A DNA stretch of 64,000 nucleotides from the NCBI GenBank assembly GCA_028015205.1, contig CM051514.1, forward strand, positions 43,106,150 through 43,170,149, read 5' to 3'. The DNA comes from Mytilisepta virgata (lineage: Eukaryota > Mollusca > Bivalvia > Mytilida > Mytilidae). Positions 35,699-44,987 of the stretch are shown here, piece after piece. The notes under the pieces are model-generated. The model saw nothing but the letters and a program-made list of their open reading frames with translations. It was not told the DNA's origin and made no database searches. Within the stretch, counting starts at the first letter, position 1; the number at the start of each line of letters is the position of its first letter. The position numbers were made by a program, and so were the translations under genes.

Positions 35699-36350
35699 AA
35701 TTCTAAATATCATTCAATATACCGACTTCTACAGATCCAACACTACATGAGCGTCTGAACCCTAGACAGTCCGGTATCGCAATGATGTCAAACTGACTTT
35801 GGACAATTACTGTTAACCTTTCACACGACTTACCCTACACGAATGGCTGGAAAACAAAATAAATGGGTTCATATAGGGGTATATGGAATTGCCTAGCATA
35901 AATAATTTTAAAACAAATATTTAACTGAATCATTCAATGAAGTTCCTTACAAATATATTCATTGCTAACACTGACTTCTACAATTTTAGTGAACTGAAGT
36001 TTACTGGGACATCACCAGGTATGCATTAAATGTCATTTATGTTAAAAATCTCTTTTCTGTTTCTTGTAATGTTGGTTTCAATGTTTTACTTTAATTTAGA
36101 TACTTGAGCCACAATGTCATATCACGGATTGAATCTCAAGCATTCTACAATTTACCAAGTTTGTATCGTTTGTAAGTATTATAGATAATTTGGTGAGTTA
36201 TACATGTATCCTCGTGGAATTTATTTTTGTTTTGTTCCAATTCACACGCCTTTCTTGCTTTGGATTCCGAATTCTATCTACTTCCCCCCACTGTTTTTGC
36301 TTCGTTATTCCTTTTCCGATCTTCAAGTCCAAAGCGAAATATTTTAAAAT
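35699..36350 (+). repeat. Segmental duplication around LRR exon C1
   Basis: From 'aataccgacttctacag' through 'gtctgaaccctagacagtcc', 'cctttcacacgactta' and exon C1 to 'ccaattcacacgcct', the sequence repeats at 38,566-39,200 around exon C2. Pieces of the same duplication continue at 37,411-37,500 and 37,860-37,940, against 39,205-39,400. Two insertions (about 36,350-37,405 and 37,510-37,860) therefore separate the first copy. Confidence 0.8.
36100..36171 (+). CDS. LRR exon C1 (24-residue leucine-rich repeat)
   Basis: The phase-2, 72-nt exon between 'ttaatttag' and 'gtaagtatt' reads YLSHNVISRIESQAFYNLPS, then LYR and a split Leu codon. It shares the exon design of the array but a different sequence type, so it is an older member of the same gene. 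Confidence 0.88.
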
Positions 36351-37405
36351 GTTACAACGTGTTGGAGTTTTTTTTTTTTTAGCGAACACTCAACTAAATA
36401 TATTAAACATGCAGATACAATGTAGCACGACACATGTCAGAATATCTTAAATGAATTTATATGTTTAAATGGTAAAGGGAAATCGAGGAATATAAATGTA
36501 CATCATGTATATTGTTCTCTCAATCCCCCGGTTTTTTGGTGAGGTCCATGTTGTTAATATGTGTTTATTTTTTAAGTGTAGTGCATGTATTGTTTTGGTC
36601 TTGTCTTCGTTGTTCTCCTGAATTTGTCAGTTGTTTCGATTTTCCCCTCCTTCGAATATCCCTTTGGTATATCTTGGCGTCTTATCTAAGCCGCAATTAC
36701 TTAATAATTATCTGGAAAAATCATTGAATAATCACTTCTATGAGATTCACAAGATTTATTTTAGGCTTCATGCCCTGATATCATAATTTATCAAAATCAT
36801 TAACGTTAGTTTTATTTCTGCATCTTATGTGTCCAGAGTAGTGTTAACATTTAAATATCAGAACTTTTCATTCCGGATAGTCTTTAGTTGCAGTTTATAG
36901 TAATAGTGTTCCCTATGGAGTTTATTCTAGCTACCATCATTAGCCGAAATTGTAGACGTAATGTGACGTTCATTAAAAATTAGATTACCTCCTTTTGTCC
37001 TCTTTCCTCGTTTTAGTTGCTGTCATCGGAATGTATTGGCTTTGACGTCACGGTTGGAGAAGGTAGACATTTCTTGAAGTCCAACTGTGTCATTTTGGTT
37101 ATCTTCTATTTCTATTTCTATCATTGATTCACAACCATCTCTGGTTCTCCAATCGGAGTTAGTAGCCTTGGTCCTGTCACCCGAAAGCAATTGAAGACTG
37201 CACGGGATTATACTCATACTACTCTCCTCTGCTGGTCGCTCCTCATGATTATACTTAAGCCCTCATTTTGGGTACTTGCTGCCGATGATATGGCTTCAGT
37301 TGGGACATACTTTCGTTGTTTCGTTAACCATGGTCTATTGGATCTCCGTTTTCACAGGCTGGCAGATATATTTAGAAGGGTCCATTCTGTATTTTGCAGC
37401 TTGTG
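36351..37405. other. Inserted sequence inside the duplicated C1 segment
   Basis: It is absent from the corresponding place in the second copy (39,200). It includes 'cccggttttttggtgaggtc' to 'ccctttggtatatct' (36,525-36,675), which resembles Penelope tail sequence. No protein was recognised in the frames at 36,190-36,450, 36,512-36,727 or 37,191-37,406. Confidence 0.5.
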
Positions 37406-37946
37406 ACATGAAATATAGATATGAACATAACTAGATGGATATAGGCTGTATAAATCCCTTTGATATTTCCTCTTTTTCTTATCTCTTGCTATATATTCTA
37501 TTGAGTCATGGATGACTTCAGATGATGGTTTGTTGTGGTGTTTCCGGGACTTAGCAGATATGTTGTTCTTATGTCAGGAGATATGTTGTTCTTATATCGA
37601 CATAATGTTTACACGGCACTTTAATTTTGTACTGTTTTAATCACAGAGACGTAATTCATGTCTTGATGCCAAAAAATTAATTCGTAATAACGTTGCCCTT
37701 TCCTTCTCTGTAAGATTCAAACGTGTCTTATATGGCTAATACAACCTCTATCTATGTAGATATGTTTATATCTATATTGCCAGTGAATAAATCAGGCCAA
37801 ATGTTCAAGGTATTAAACACTGTTTTAAAACTAAGAATTGATTGACCATTTTACAGCTCGAAAGCCATATTTCTTAGTGAAACCACAAATGTTTTTTTTT
37901 TTTCAAAAGGATCATATAAATGCAAACTATGTTCAATTGCTATAAC

Positions 37947-38280
37947 AGTAAATTTTAAGTAGGAATAAGTATTGATAAAAAGTGTCACAAAATACCGAAA
38001 TAAATTTTATGCACTGTATGGCCATTTCGTTCACTGACAGCTCATCAGCAGTGCTCGAGATCAACATATTTAAAAACCGGTTATAAGATAAAATGATAAT
38101 TTAACAAGCAAAGCCATAAAACATTAAAATAATTAAAACAAACAGGTACCCAAACTCAGCTGAGGGTTACCTCTGCATCAAAAAGGAAGAGTCGTAGACA
38201 TTTCTGGTAATTTTTGTCAAATTTTGAACGGAAAATTTAAATGCATTTGAGTAATGAAGCATGCCAGGACAAAAGTTGTT
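37947..38280 (-). mobile_element. Penelope-type terminal repeat with hammerhead motif, copy 1
   Basis: From 'taaattttaagtaggaataa' (37,950) to 'caggacaaaagtt' (38,278) the block matches 41,998-42,320 closely. It includes 'aaaaccggtta', 'gggttacctctgcatcaaaa' and 'gacatttctggtaatttttg'. The hammerhead motif lies near its start. It directly abuts the Penelope tail block at 38,281, which supports the Penelope assignment. Confidence 0.7.
38011..38054 (-). ncRNA. Hammerhead ribozyme motif (type I, relic)
   Basis: On the minus strand, stem I GCACTG (38,054-38,049) pairs exactly with CAGTGC (38,016-38,011). Between them are the core CTGATGA (38,048-38,042), stem II GCTG-TCAGT-GAAC with two mismatches, the core GAAA (38,028-38,025), a self-complementary TGGCCA in the stem III position, and the TA cleavage dinucleotide. 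Very short stem III, able to pair between two molecules, is typical of Penelope hammerheads. The weakened stem II predicts low activity. Confidence 0.75.
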
Positions 38281-38495
38281 TGTTGAACTTCACGACGGGT
38301 GTCGTATACGGAGCAGGAACTGCTTACCCTTCCGGAGGACCTGGGTTTACTCCTGGTTTTTATAGGAGTTCGTGTTGTTCATTGTTTTTTAGTTTTCTGT
38401 GTTTATTTGTTGTGCTTGTGGTTGTTCATTTGTCTTCCCAGGTTTGTCTGTCCAATGGATTACGTTTCTTTGATTGCACCTTAGGTATATTTGTC
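38281..38495 (+). repeat. Penelope tail block
   Basis: It begins 'ttgaacttcacgacgggtg' and contains 'ggagcaggaactgcttaccc', 'tttttataggagttcgtgtt' and 'caatggattacg'. It is nearly identical to 60,163-60,375. The 125-codon and 61-codon plus frames through it are properties of the repeat; the same frame occurs at 60,155-60,352. Confidence 0.75.
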
Positions 38496-38565
38496 CTTTT
38501 TTCTGGCTACCGGGCTGATAATGTCCTCGGTAGTAGTATATTTAAACTACACGTCCTGACTTCAA

Positions 38566-39400
38566 AAATCCGAAATTTCATCCAATATACCGACTTCTAC
38601 AGATCCAACACTACATGAACGTCTGAACCCTGGACAGTCCGGTAGCGCAATGATGTCAAACTCACCTTGGAAAATTACTGTTAACCTTTCACACGACTTA
38701 CTCTATACGAATGGCGGGAAAAACAGAATAAATGATTTCATATAGGGCTATATTGAATTACATCATATAAATTATTTTAAAAATGATTTTAAAACAAATA
38801 TTTACCTGAATCATGGGGTTCATTACAAATATATTTATTGTAAACACTGACTTCTACACTTTTAGTGTACTGAAGCTTACTAGGACATCACCAGTTATTT
38901 ATTTAAAACGTGATTTATGTTAAAAATCTATTTCCTGTTTCTTGTAATGTTGTTTCAATCTTTACTTTAATTTAGATACTTGAGCCACAATGCCATATCA
39001 CGGATTGAATCTCAAGCATTCTACAATTTACCACGTTTGTATAACTTGTAAGTATTATAGATAATTTGTTGTGTTAAACATGTATCCTCGTGGCATTTAT
39101 TCGTTTTGTGCCAATTCACACGCCTTTCTGGCCTTTAGATTCCGAATTTTATGTACATTTCCCCACTGTTTTTTGCTTCGTTATTCATTTTCGAATGACA
39201 TAAAATATATATGAACATAACTGCACGGATATAGCCTGTATTAACCCCTCCGATATTTCCTCTTTTTTCTTATCTGTTTTTATATATTACATTGAGTCAT
39301 GGAATTTCGTATTGTAGCACCACAAATGAGTCTTCCAAAGGGATCATATAAATGCAAACTATGTTCGATTTCACTCTTTTAGGAATAATCAAATTCAAAC
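38566..39400 (+). repeat. Segmental duplication around LRR exon C2
   Basis: It is the second copy of 35,699-36,350 and its continuation. It lacks the insertions found in the first copy, so it shows the original spacing. Confidence 0.8.
38976..39047 (+). CDS. LRR exon C2 (24-residue leucine-rich repeat)
   Basis: The phase-2, 72-nt exon between 'taatttag' and 'gtaagtatt' reads YLSHNAISRIESQAFYNLPR, then LYN and a split Leu codon. It differs from C1 by only Val to Ala, Ser to Arg and Arg to Asn. Confidence 0.88.
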
Positions 39401-39665
39401 TATTGGTAAGGTCAGATAACATCTTTGAATGTATTTATTCTTCTCTACTACTTGGCTTGTTATGATCCGTGGAATGTTGTACAAGTATTTCTATTTGCGA
39501 ATTGGGGACAAGATGTTGAACCTGGTTTGCTGGTTTTAAGACTAATCCATCAATTGATAAAAAATACTTTTTGTCATATTTCCTCTCGAAATTAAATCCC
39601 CGGCTTTTCCCAGTTTTACATTAATCTTTGTTATGTGATATTAACTTTTTTGTCTTCATTTACAG

Positions 39666-39737
39666 GGAGTTACAGAATAACGTAATATCGGAGATAGCAG
39701 AAGATGCGTTCTATGATCTGCCTGAAATGCGTTACTT
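39666..39737 (+). CDS. LRR exon D (24-residue leucine-rich repeat)
   Basis: The phase-2, 72-nt exon between 'atttacag' and 'gtacgtat' reads ELQNNVISEIAEDAFYDLPE, then MRY and a split Leu codon. It is single-copy in this window. Confidence 0.88.
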
Positions 39738-40344
39738 GTACGTATATAAAAATACCAAAAGTCGGTTACAATATACAAAGAAAATAAAAAGAATAAAATG
39801 CAGCAAAGAAATGTGTCCAATGTCTCGGTTTCACTTCTCAATGAAGAAACCCGTGGTGAATGCAAAAACATTTAAGGGTTTCATCGGTTACACACCAGAG
39901 TAACCAAAATAGAAGGTAAATTGGTTACGTTTATATGAAGAATAAACAGAAAAGGACTCACAGAGACAGTCCAAATACCTAGAAGCTTATAAATGTATGG
40001 GTAGCATAAAAATGTGATTTAGCAGATGTTGTAAGCTGAAGAAAATAGAATTTGATTAATCTTCAAATTATGCATGGATACTATACAAAACACATAAAAA
40101 ACTGTCTACCCGCTTATGTTCTCTTATTTTGGCCTTTGAACAACCCAAACAACGACACTATTAGCATGATAAAAATACTAAAGTACCAACCTGATATTCT
40201 TCGCTAAAATAAACAGCTTTTATATCAAAACTTCTTTGTAAAATTAACATTCAGTCGGTTTAAGATATATCTGTCTGACAAAGTAGCTAATTATTCAATA
40301 TTGAGATATTATATAAGTATGAAGTTTAACATTATTTTTGGCAG

Positions 40345-40416
40345 ATATTTGACTAACAACAACATTAGTGTTTTACACAACTGGACTTTTAAAGGAATGC
40401 CAAACATTAATCAGAT
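40345..40416 (+). CDS. LRR exon E (24-residue leucine-rich repeat)
   Basis: The phase-2, 72-nt exon between 'tttggcag' and 'gtaagtatt' reads YLTNNNISVLHNWTFKGMPN, then INQ and AT of a split codon, which is completed as Ile (ATA) by the next exon. NWT is a potential N-glycosylation site. Confidence 0.87.
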
Positions 40417-41790
40417 GTAAGTATTATAAACAATTGTTTAAGAACTAAATTGCACAGTGCTTCCTGAAACTGTATCTGAAAGAATTTTGTTATTCACAGG
40501 AACTTTCTCGTTCTACTTTTGTATCACATCATTTTAACAAAAGATAGAAATAACAAATCAGGAAATGCGACCCTAGAATCAATAGTTGGTGATCAGTTGT
40601 GATCATTCCAGTACGTAAAAGATGAAATTTTCATCAACAGATATGAAATGGTATTAGCAAGTCTATTTACAAAGCAGTATACCTTGTTTCGGGCTTGTTT
40701 TGTGGAACTTGTTGTCAGATCTGAGATTTAAAAAAGAAATAACTCTGATATTCAGAAAATGTGCAAATTTCCACAGTATAAAAGGAATGCATCTGATCGG
40801 ATAGCTTGTAGGAAAACAGGATATATGTACTTTAATAAGTCACAAAGAGTTTCATCAAGTGAATAAACTTACCTTAGAGTATTTTTTCTTATGAAATTGG
40901 AGTCGTCGAACCTTTGTTTCTTTGCAATATACACGGAATAAAATATCGATCAAAAACATCTATTGTGCTAAGAGAATAGGAAAATTTTTACAAGCCCAAA
41001 TCTAAAAACAAAGTAATTTCGTTCGAATACATACATAGCAAACAAATACCATAAACAATACCAAAAATGTAAAAGAAATACACAGTAAGTTTAACAAAAT
41101 CACAATTTAGAAGGGGAAAAAATAAAGTGCTTGTAATGTGAACTTAAAAACCAGGTTTGACATCAACTGTTCTGGAAGAGTAAGCATGTCCTGCCCTGTT
41201 AACGGCTACCGTAATATTGAAAGTAAAGACAATCCGATAGAGTGTCAATTCGAGTAAGACATGAAATTTTGAATATACCTATTGTCATTCGAAAGATAAA
41301 ACCTTATTGGTCAATATCAATAAAATTTCTTGAGTGACGATATGAACAGAGTCTGAAGATAACCTTGTCTTACACCTTTATGTGACAGTACTTTCGATAT
41401 GTCGAGAAAGCCAACTTACAAATCACATGCGTGATATGAATGAATTAACTTTGAAATTTAATTTACAAATGCTTAAACAACAAAATGTTTTTATTGTGTC
41501 ACCTAAATGTTTCGATAAATTAATCTTATTATGATACAAAAATATGATTCTACTGAAAGTTTTAGTGTATTATTTCACTTTATGATTAATTCTAAGTGAA
41601 AGAGGTTCTGTTGCACTGTCGGAATTTACAAGCGAACGCTGTCGCTAACATTTTTGCCATAAATACGTGGAGAATTAGTTTCAGATACATTTATTTATTG
41701 TGTTCTACTGAGAACATGTCCAGTCAAATATATTTTTATCTTTTTTATTTTGCTGTGCACAAAGATACAAATATATAAAATATTCAAATA
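40417..41790. other. Intronic sequence without recognised features
   Basis: A short stretch near 41,150-41,230 ('aagcatgtcctgccctgtta', 'aatccgatagagtgtcaatt') resembles a degenerate Penelope tail. No exon is supported. Confidence 0.45.
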
Positions 41791-42320
41791 AGCAAAGAAC
41801 GATTTTCATACACAAGACGTGCACATTTCGTCAATTTACGACCCACCGGTTGTGCCCTAGCCCTTAAATGTTGAAACAATAATACAAGATTGAAGAGCAA
41901 CTTCAAAAATACCAAAATAACCAAAAGGGGTAAAGCCAAAACCATCTTAGGACAGAGCTATGCGACAAGGAGATACTCCTTAACTTTCACCAGCTTACAA
42001 TTCTATAAAAGTAAATTTTAAGTAGGAATAAGTATCGATAAAACGTGTCAAAAAATACCGGAAAAAAATTGATGCACTGTATGGTCATTTTGTTGACTGA
42101 CAACTCATCAGCAGTGCTCGAAATCAAAATATTTGAAAACCGGTTAAAGATATAATGATGAATTACAACCATAAAACATCAAAACAATTAAAAAAACTCA
42201 GCTAAGGGTTACCTCTGCATCAAAAAGTAAGAGCCTAGACATTTCTGGTAATTTTTGTCAAATTTTGAATGGAAAATTTAAAGGCATTTGAGAAATGAAT
42301 CATGCCAGGACAAAAGTTAT
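41790..42320 (-). mobile_element. Penelope-type terminal repeat with hammerhead motif, copy 2
   Basis: On the minus strand it runs from 'aacttttgtcctggcatgat' through the hammerhead (42,117-42,074) and 'actcctacttaaaatttac'-type sequence into the block 'ggttttggctttacccctt', 'tgttgaaacatttaagg'-like words and a decayed hammerhead-like core near 41,850. This links the hammerhead element with the segment found between LRR exons A and B of the array. Confidence 0.65.
42074..42117 (-). ncRNA. Hammerhead ribozyme motif (type I, core-mutated)
   Basis: Stem I GCACTG/CAGTGC (42,117-42,112 with 42,079-42,074) is perfect, CTGATGA (42,111-42,105) is intact, and stem II GTTG-TCAGT-CAAC is fully paired. 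The conserved GAAA is AAAA (42,091-42,088), a change of the catalytic G expected to abolish cleavage. TGACCA takes the stem III place, followed by TA at the cleavage site. It complements the 38,011 copy: each keeps what the other has lost. Confidence 0.75.
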
Positions 42321-42321
42321 G

Positions 42322-42475
42322 GCTACTGGGCTGATAATGCCCTCCGGGACTAACAGTCCACCAGTAGTAACATAGACCCAGTGGTAGTGATAAAACGTAT
42401 CACAAAATACCGAAATAAATTTTATATCCTGTATGGTCATTTCGTTTACTGACAACTATTCCTGCAAATTAAATG
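42322..42475 (-). mobile_element. Partial second terminal repeat with decayed hammerhead
   Basis: From 42,440 the minus strand shows GAAA (42,443-42,440), a stem II GTTG-TCAGT-AAAC with one mismatch, and TGACCA in the stem III place. The CTGATGA segment has been replaced (GGAATA). Its GAAA lies about 352 bp from that of the 42,074 motif in the same orientation, so the two form a head-to-tail pair. Confidence 0.6.
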
Positions 42476-42530
42476 GTTATCAGAAATTAAATCAATTTTT
42501 GATTTAATATCCTATTGTAAGAGATAAGTA

Positions 42531-42870
42531 AGGGACGAGATCAAAGTTCAATGTAGGATAAAAAACTTAATTCAAATAGTTTGGGTTGAGGGGCTAAAAA
42601 TCGTAGCAAGTTTTGTTATCCGGCATTGATTTGCGGATTGAAAATACGGATTCAAGTGATGTCCAAGTCAATATACAGAACAAACAGACATTGTTGAGGA
42701 AAAACAAGACCCATGATACAAAAAGTATACTTTCAAAGCATATGCCCATATTGGTCAATCACTTTTCCCAAATTAAGTTAAGAAGAGGGGTGGGGGGGGG
42801 GGGGGGTGTCAGTGAAAAAACTATGTGAATTAAGTTTTTTGTCCTACATTGAACTTTTGATCTCGTCCCT
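42531..42870. mobile_element. Poly-G foldback MITE, complete copy
   Basis: The left end 'agggacgagatcaaagttca' continues with 'atgtaggataaaaaactta'. The right end, in reverse complement, is 'agggacgagatcaaaagttc' then 'aatgtaggacaaaaaactta', giving inverted repeats of about 45 bp. The interior includes 'gattgaaaatacggattcaa' and a G run of about 17 at 42,788-42,806. Truncated copies are at 6,988 and 11,590. No transposase is encoded. Confidence 0.82.
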
Positions 42871-42952
42871 AAATCAAATGGTATAAAAGACATTCAGATA
42901 ACATTGTGTAATTTGACTGCAGAATGAAGTGGTTTACGTTACTAAATTTCAG

Positions 42953-43024
42953 AAAATTAGATGGTAATAATTTGACTACAGTGGAGGGAGAAGTCTTTGA
43001 TGGGCTATCAAATCTTTATTCACT
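42953..43024 (+). CDS. LRR exon F (24-residue leucine-rich repeat)
   Basis: The phase-2, 72-nt exon between 'taaatttcag' and 'gtatgtac' reads KLDGNNLTTVEGEVFDGLSN, then LYS and a split Leu codon. It is the last LRR before the C-terminal cap. NLT is a potential N-glycosylation site. Confidence 0.87.
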
Positions 43025-43614
43025 GTATGTACAGCTTTTATGTGGTAGCATTAATTTTATATCAATATGTTTTACAAGGTAGTATGTTCACTGTATGGAA
43101 AGCTTTTATGTTGTAGCATAAATTAGTTCGACGACAAGGTATATTTTAGATTCTTTCTTAGGCTACCGTAACAAAAAATCTGACAACATAGCTGAATACC
43201 CAAAATTGAAAATACATGTAATATTATTAAGTTGGTGCTAAGGACGATATCTCTCCACTTGCACGAAAATTCTCTCTTTGTACGACTTGCCTTATCAAAG
43301 TAAACACGATTATTTAATAAAATCTGTACATCAATAAAAGCAATTGCTTTTTTCCATTCAATTTAAAACAATAATAGTAACTTCAAAATAGAGCATTACA
43401 CATACAATACTGTGCAGTGTATTAGATTGGATATAGTACCAGTAAATATTTAGTGTCACATTTTCCCCATATCCTAGACAAACATTTCAAGCACAGTAAC
43501 AGCATTCTACAATGACCTTCCCATGAATTGAAAATAAAATTGTCTATCTCCGTCATGTCCATGTAACTGTAATTTTCATTATGAAATGAAAATCCTTATT
43601 TATACATGTTATAG

Positions 43615-43763
43615 TTCAATGAGTCTATATTGTGATTGCAACAATGAAAACTTTTGGCTGTGGTTGAAATCAGAACAGAAGTTTGGAACATCCATTAAAT
43701 GTCTAGACCAAGACAATAGTTACCTCCTTAGTTTACCATCATGTGCCTTTGATTCGTGTAATG
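43615..43763 (+). CDS. LRRCT cap exon
   Basis: The 149-nt exon between 'atgttatag' and 'gttagtat' starts in phase 2, completing Leu, and ends in phase 1. It reads SMSLYCDCNNENFWLWLKSE, then QKFGTSIKCLDQDN and SYLLSLPSCAFDSCN. The CxC pair, WL(W)WL core and two later cysteines are the standard cysteine cap that closes extracellular LRR domains. It places the LRR solenoid outside the cell. Confidence 0.9.
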
Positions 43764-44370
43764 GTTAGTATACTTATTTTCAACTCAATGACAACTTTAC
43801 GGGAAATAAATTCTGCGCAAAATGTACGCTAAGGTCGTAAACTTGCACAATTTAAGTATCAACTTCAATGATATCGTTGGGAACTAGATTTCACAAACAG
43901 AGGTATGTCCCCAGTGGTCGAAATACTTCTTTTTCAATAGACATTGCTATGCTCTGCAGAAATAAACTTTATGATTTTTTTTTCAATCCTCAATGCTGAA
44001 GGCCACATGAAAAAGCTGAAAGGGTAACACGATAGAATTGAAAATCATTATTGGATACATAAAAGAATCAATATGAAAAGAAAATCAAGAAAAAAAGCAA
44101 ATGTAGATGTATGTGTTAATATCCTTCTGGTAATGAAAATAAGAAAATTAAGATCTTTTTCATACGAATATGTCAAGAAAAAGCATTATACATACCAGAG
44201 GTCATTAGAAACTATATCTTATCAACAATAGTAATTCAAATACGTGTAATGATTTGTTTAATGGGATTTAATATATTTCAAAAAACCATGCCTGGCAACT
44301 TTAAATAACTACATTGACTTACAATGTCAGTATTGCAACACTTGTCTTTAAATATATATTCTCTGTATAG

Positions 44371-44481
44371 CTGGCTTGTGCACCTATAATTACTGTTCGA
44401 ATGGAGGCACATGTTACATAGACGCTTATGGGAAACCTAAATGTTCTTGTCTTGGAGACTGGACTGGATCAAAATGCACAA
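44371..44481 (+). CDS. EGF-like domain exon 1
   Basis: The 111-nt exon between 'ctgtatag' and 'gtaatttt' has phase 1 at both ends. It reads AGLCTYNYCSNGGTCYIDAY, then GKPKCSCLGDWTGSKCT. The six cysteines in the spacing C-x3-C-x5-C-x9-C-x1-C-x8-C define one complete EGF domain. The symmetrical phase-1 borders are the classic mobile EGF module. Confidence 0.92.
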
Positions 44482-44876
44482 GTAATTTTTTTTTAATATC
44501 CTTCAAATCCGAATAAATATGTATTTTTCACACAATTAGAGTAAGTAGTAATGTTCTGTACCAAAATTATGTAAACGTTAATTTGTAAATTATACGTCAC
44601 AATTTTACAATGTGTACATTAGAAAAAAATCCTTGCATGGTTTTATTCCCCGGCTTCGCTCGTGTAAAAGGACGATGCGAATTTATAAATTTGATGCTTC
44701 AAACAAAAAAACAAAAAACTTACGATTAACTAACAATATATTGATACCATTCTTGTATATTGAAACTTTAAGAACAATAGACGAATGTAATTCTTCTTTT
44801 TTGTAACTCTTGTAATTTTGAAGTGTTTTTCATGTTGTATATTGTACATCTTGTTTATAATGGACACTTCTTTCAG

Positions 44877-44987
44877 TCAATCCATGCTTTAGCAACCCTT
44901 GTTCCAACAATGGAATATGTACTCATGACGGAAATGGCCGTGCTCTATGTTCATGTAATGGAAACTGGACTGGTTTCTCTTGTGAAG
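44877..44987 (+). CDS. EGF-like domain exon 2
   Basis: The 111-nt, phase 1-1 exon between 'tctttcag' and 'gtgatt' reads INPCFSNPCSNNGICTHDGN, then GRALCSCNGNWTGFSCE, with all six EGF cysteines. The donor gtgatt is weak, which would suit regulated splicing to either 46,439 or 48,234. Confidence 0.92.

Noticed and set aside
36190..36450. 86-codon plus frame just downstream of exon C1
   Set aside because: It starts inside the intron after a good donor, has low complexity and runs through the duplicated intron; the twin copy at 39,060 is not open.
38241..38618. 125-codon plus-strand frame with TTGVVYGAGTAYPSGG
   Set aside because: The same frame occurs in the repeat copy at 60,155-60,352 and in degenerate form at 2,210-2,554. 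It is Penelope tail sequence, not a host gene.
39383..39405. Micro-exon-like piece between 'actcttttag' and 'gtaaggtc' reading NNQIQTI
   Set aside because: It resembles the middle of an LRR, but its 23 nt would end in phase 1 and break the frame into exon D. Probably an exon remnant or chance.
44371..44987. Assignment of the LRR-EGF gene to Slit
   Set aside because: Slit has four LRR blocks each with its own N- and C-caps before the EGF region. Here a single long LRR run with one cap precedes two or three EGF modules, so only the domain types are shared.
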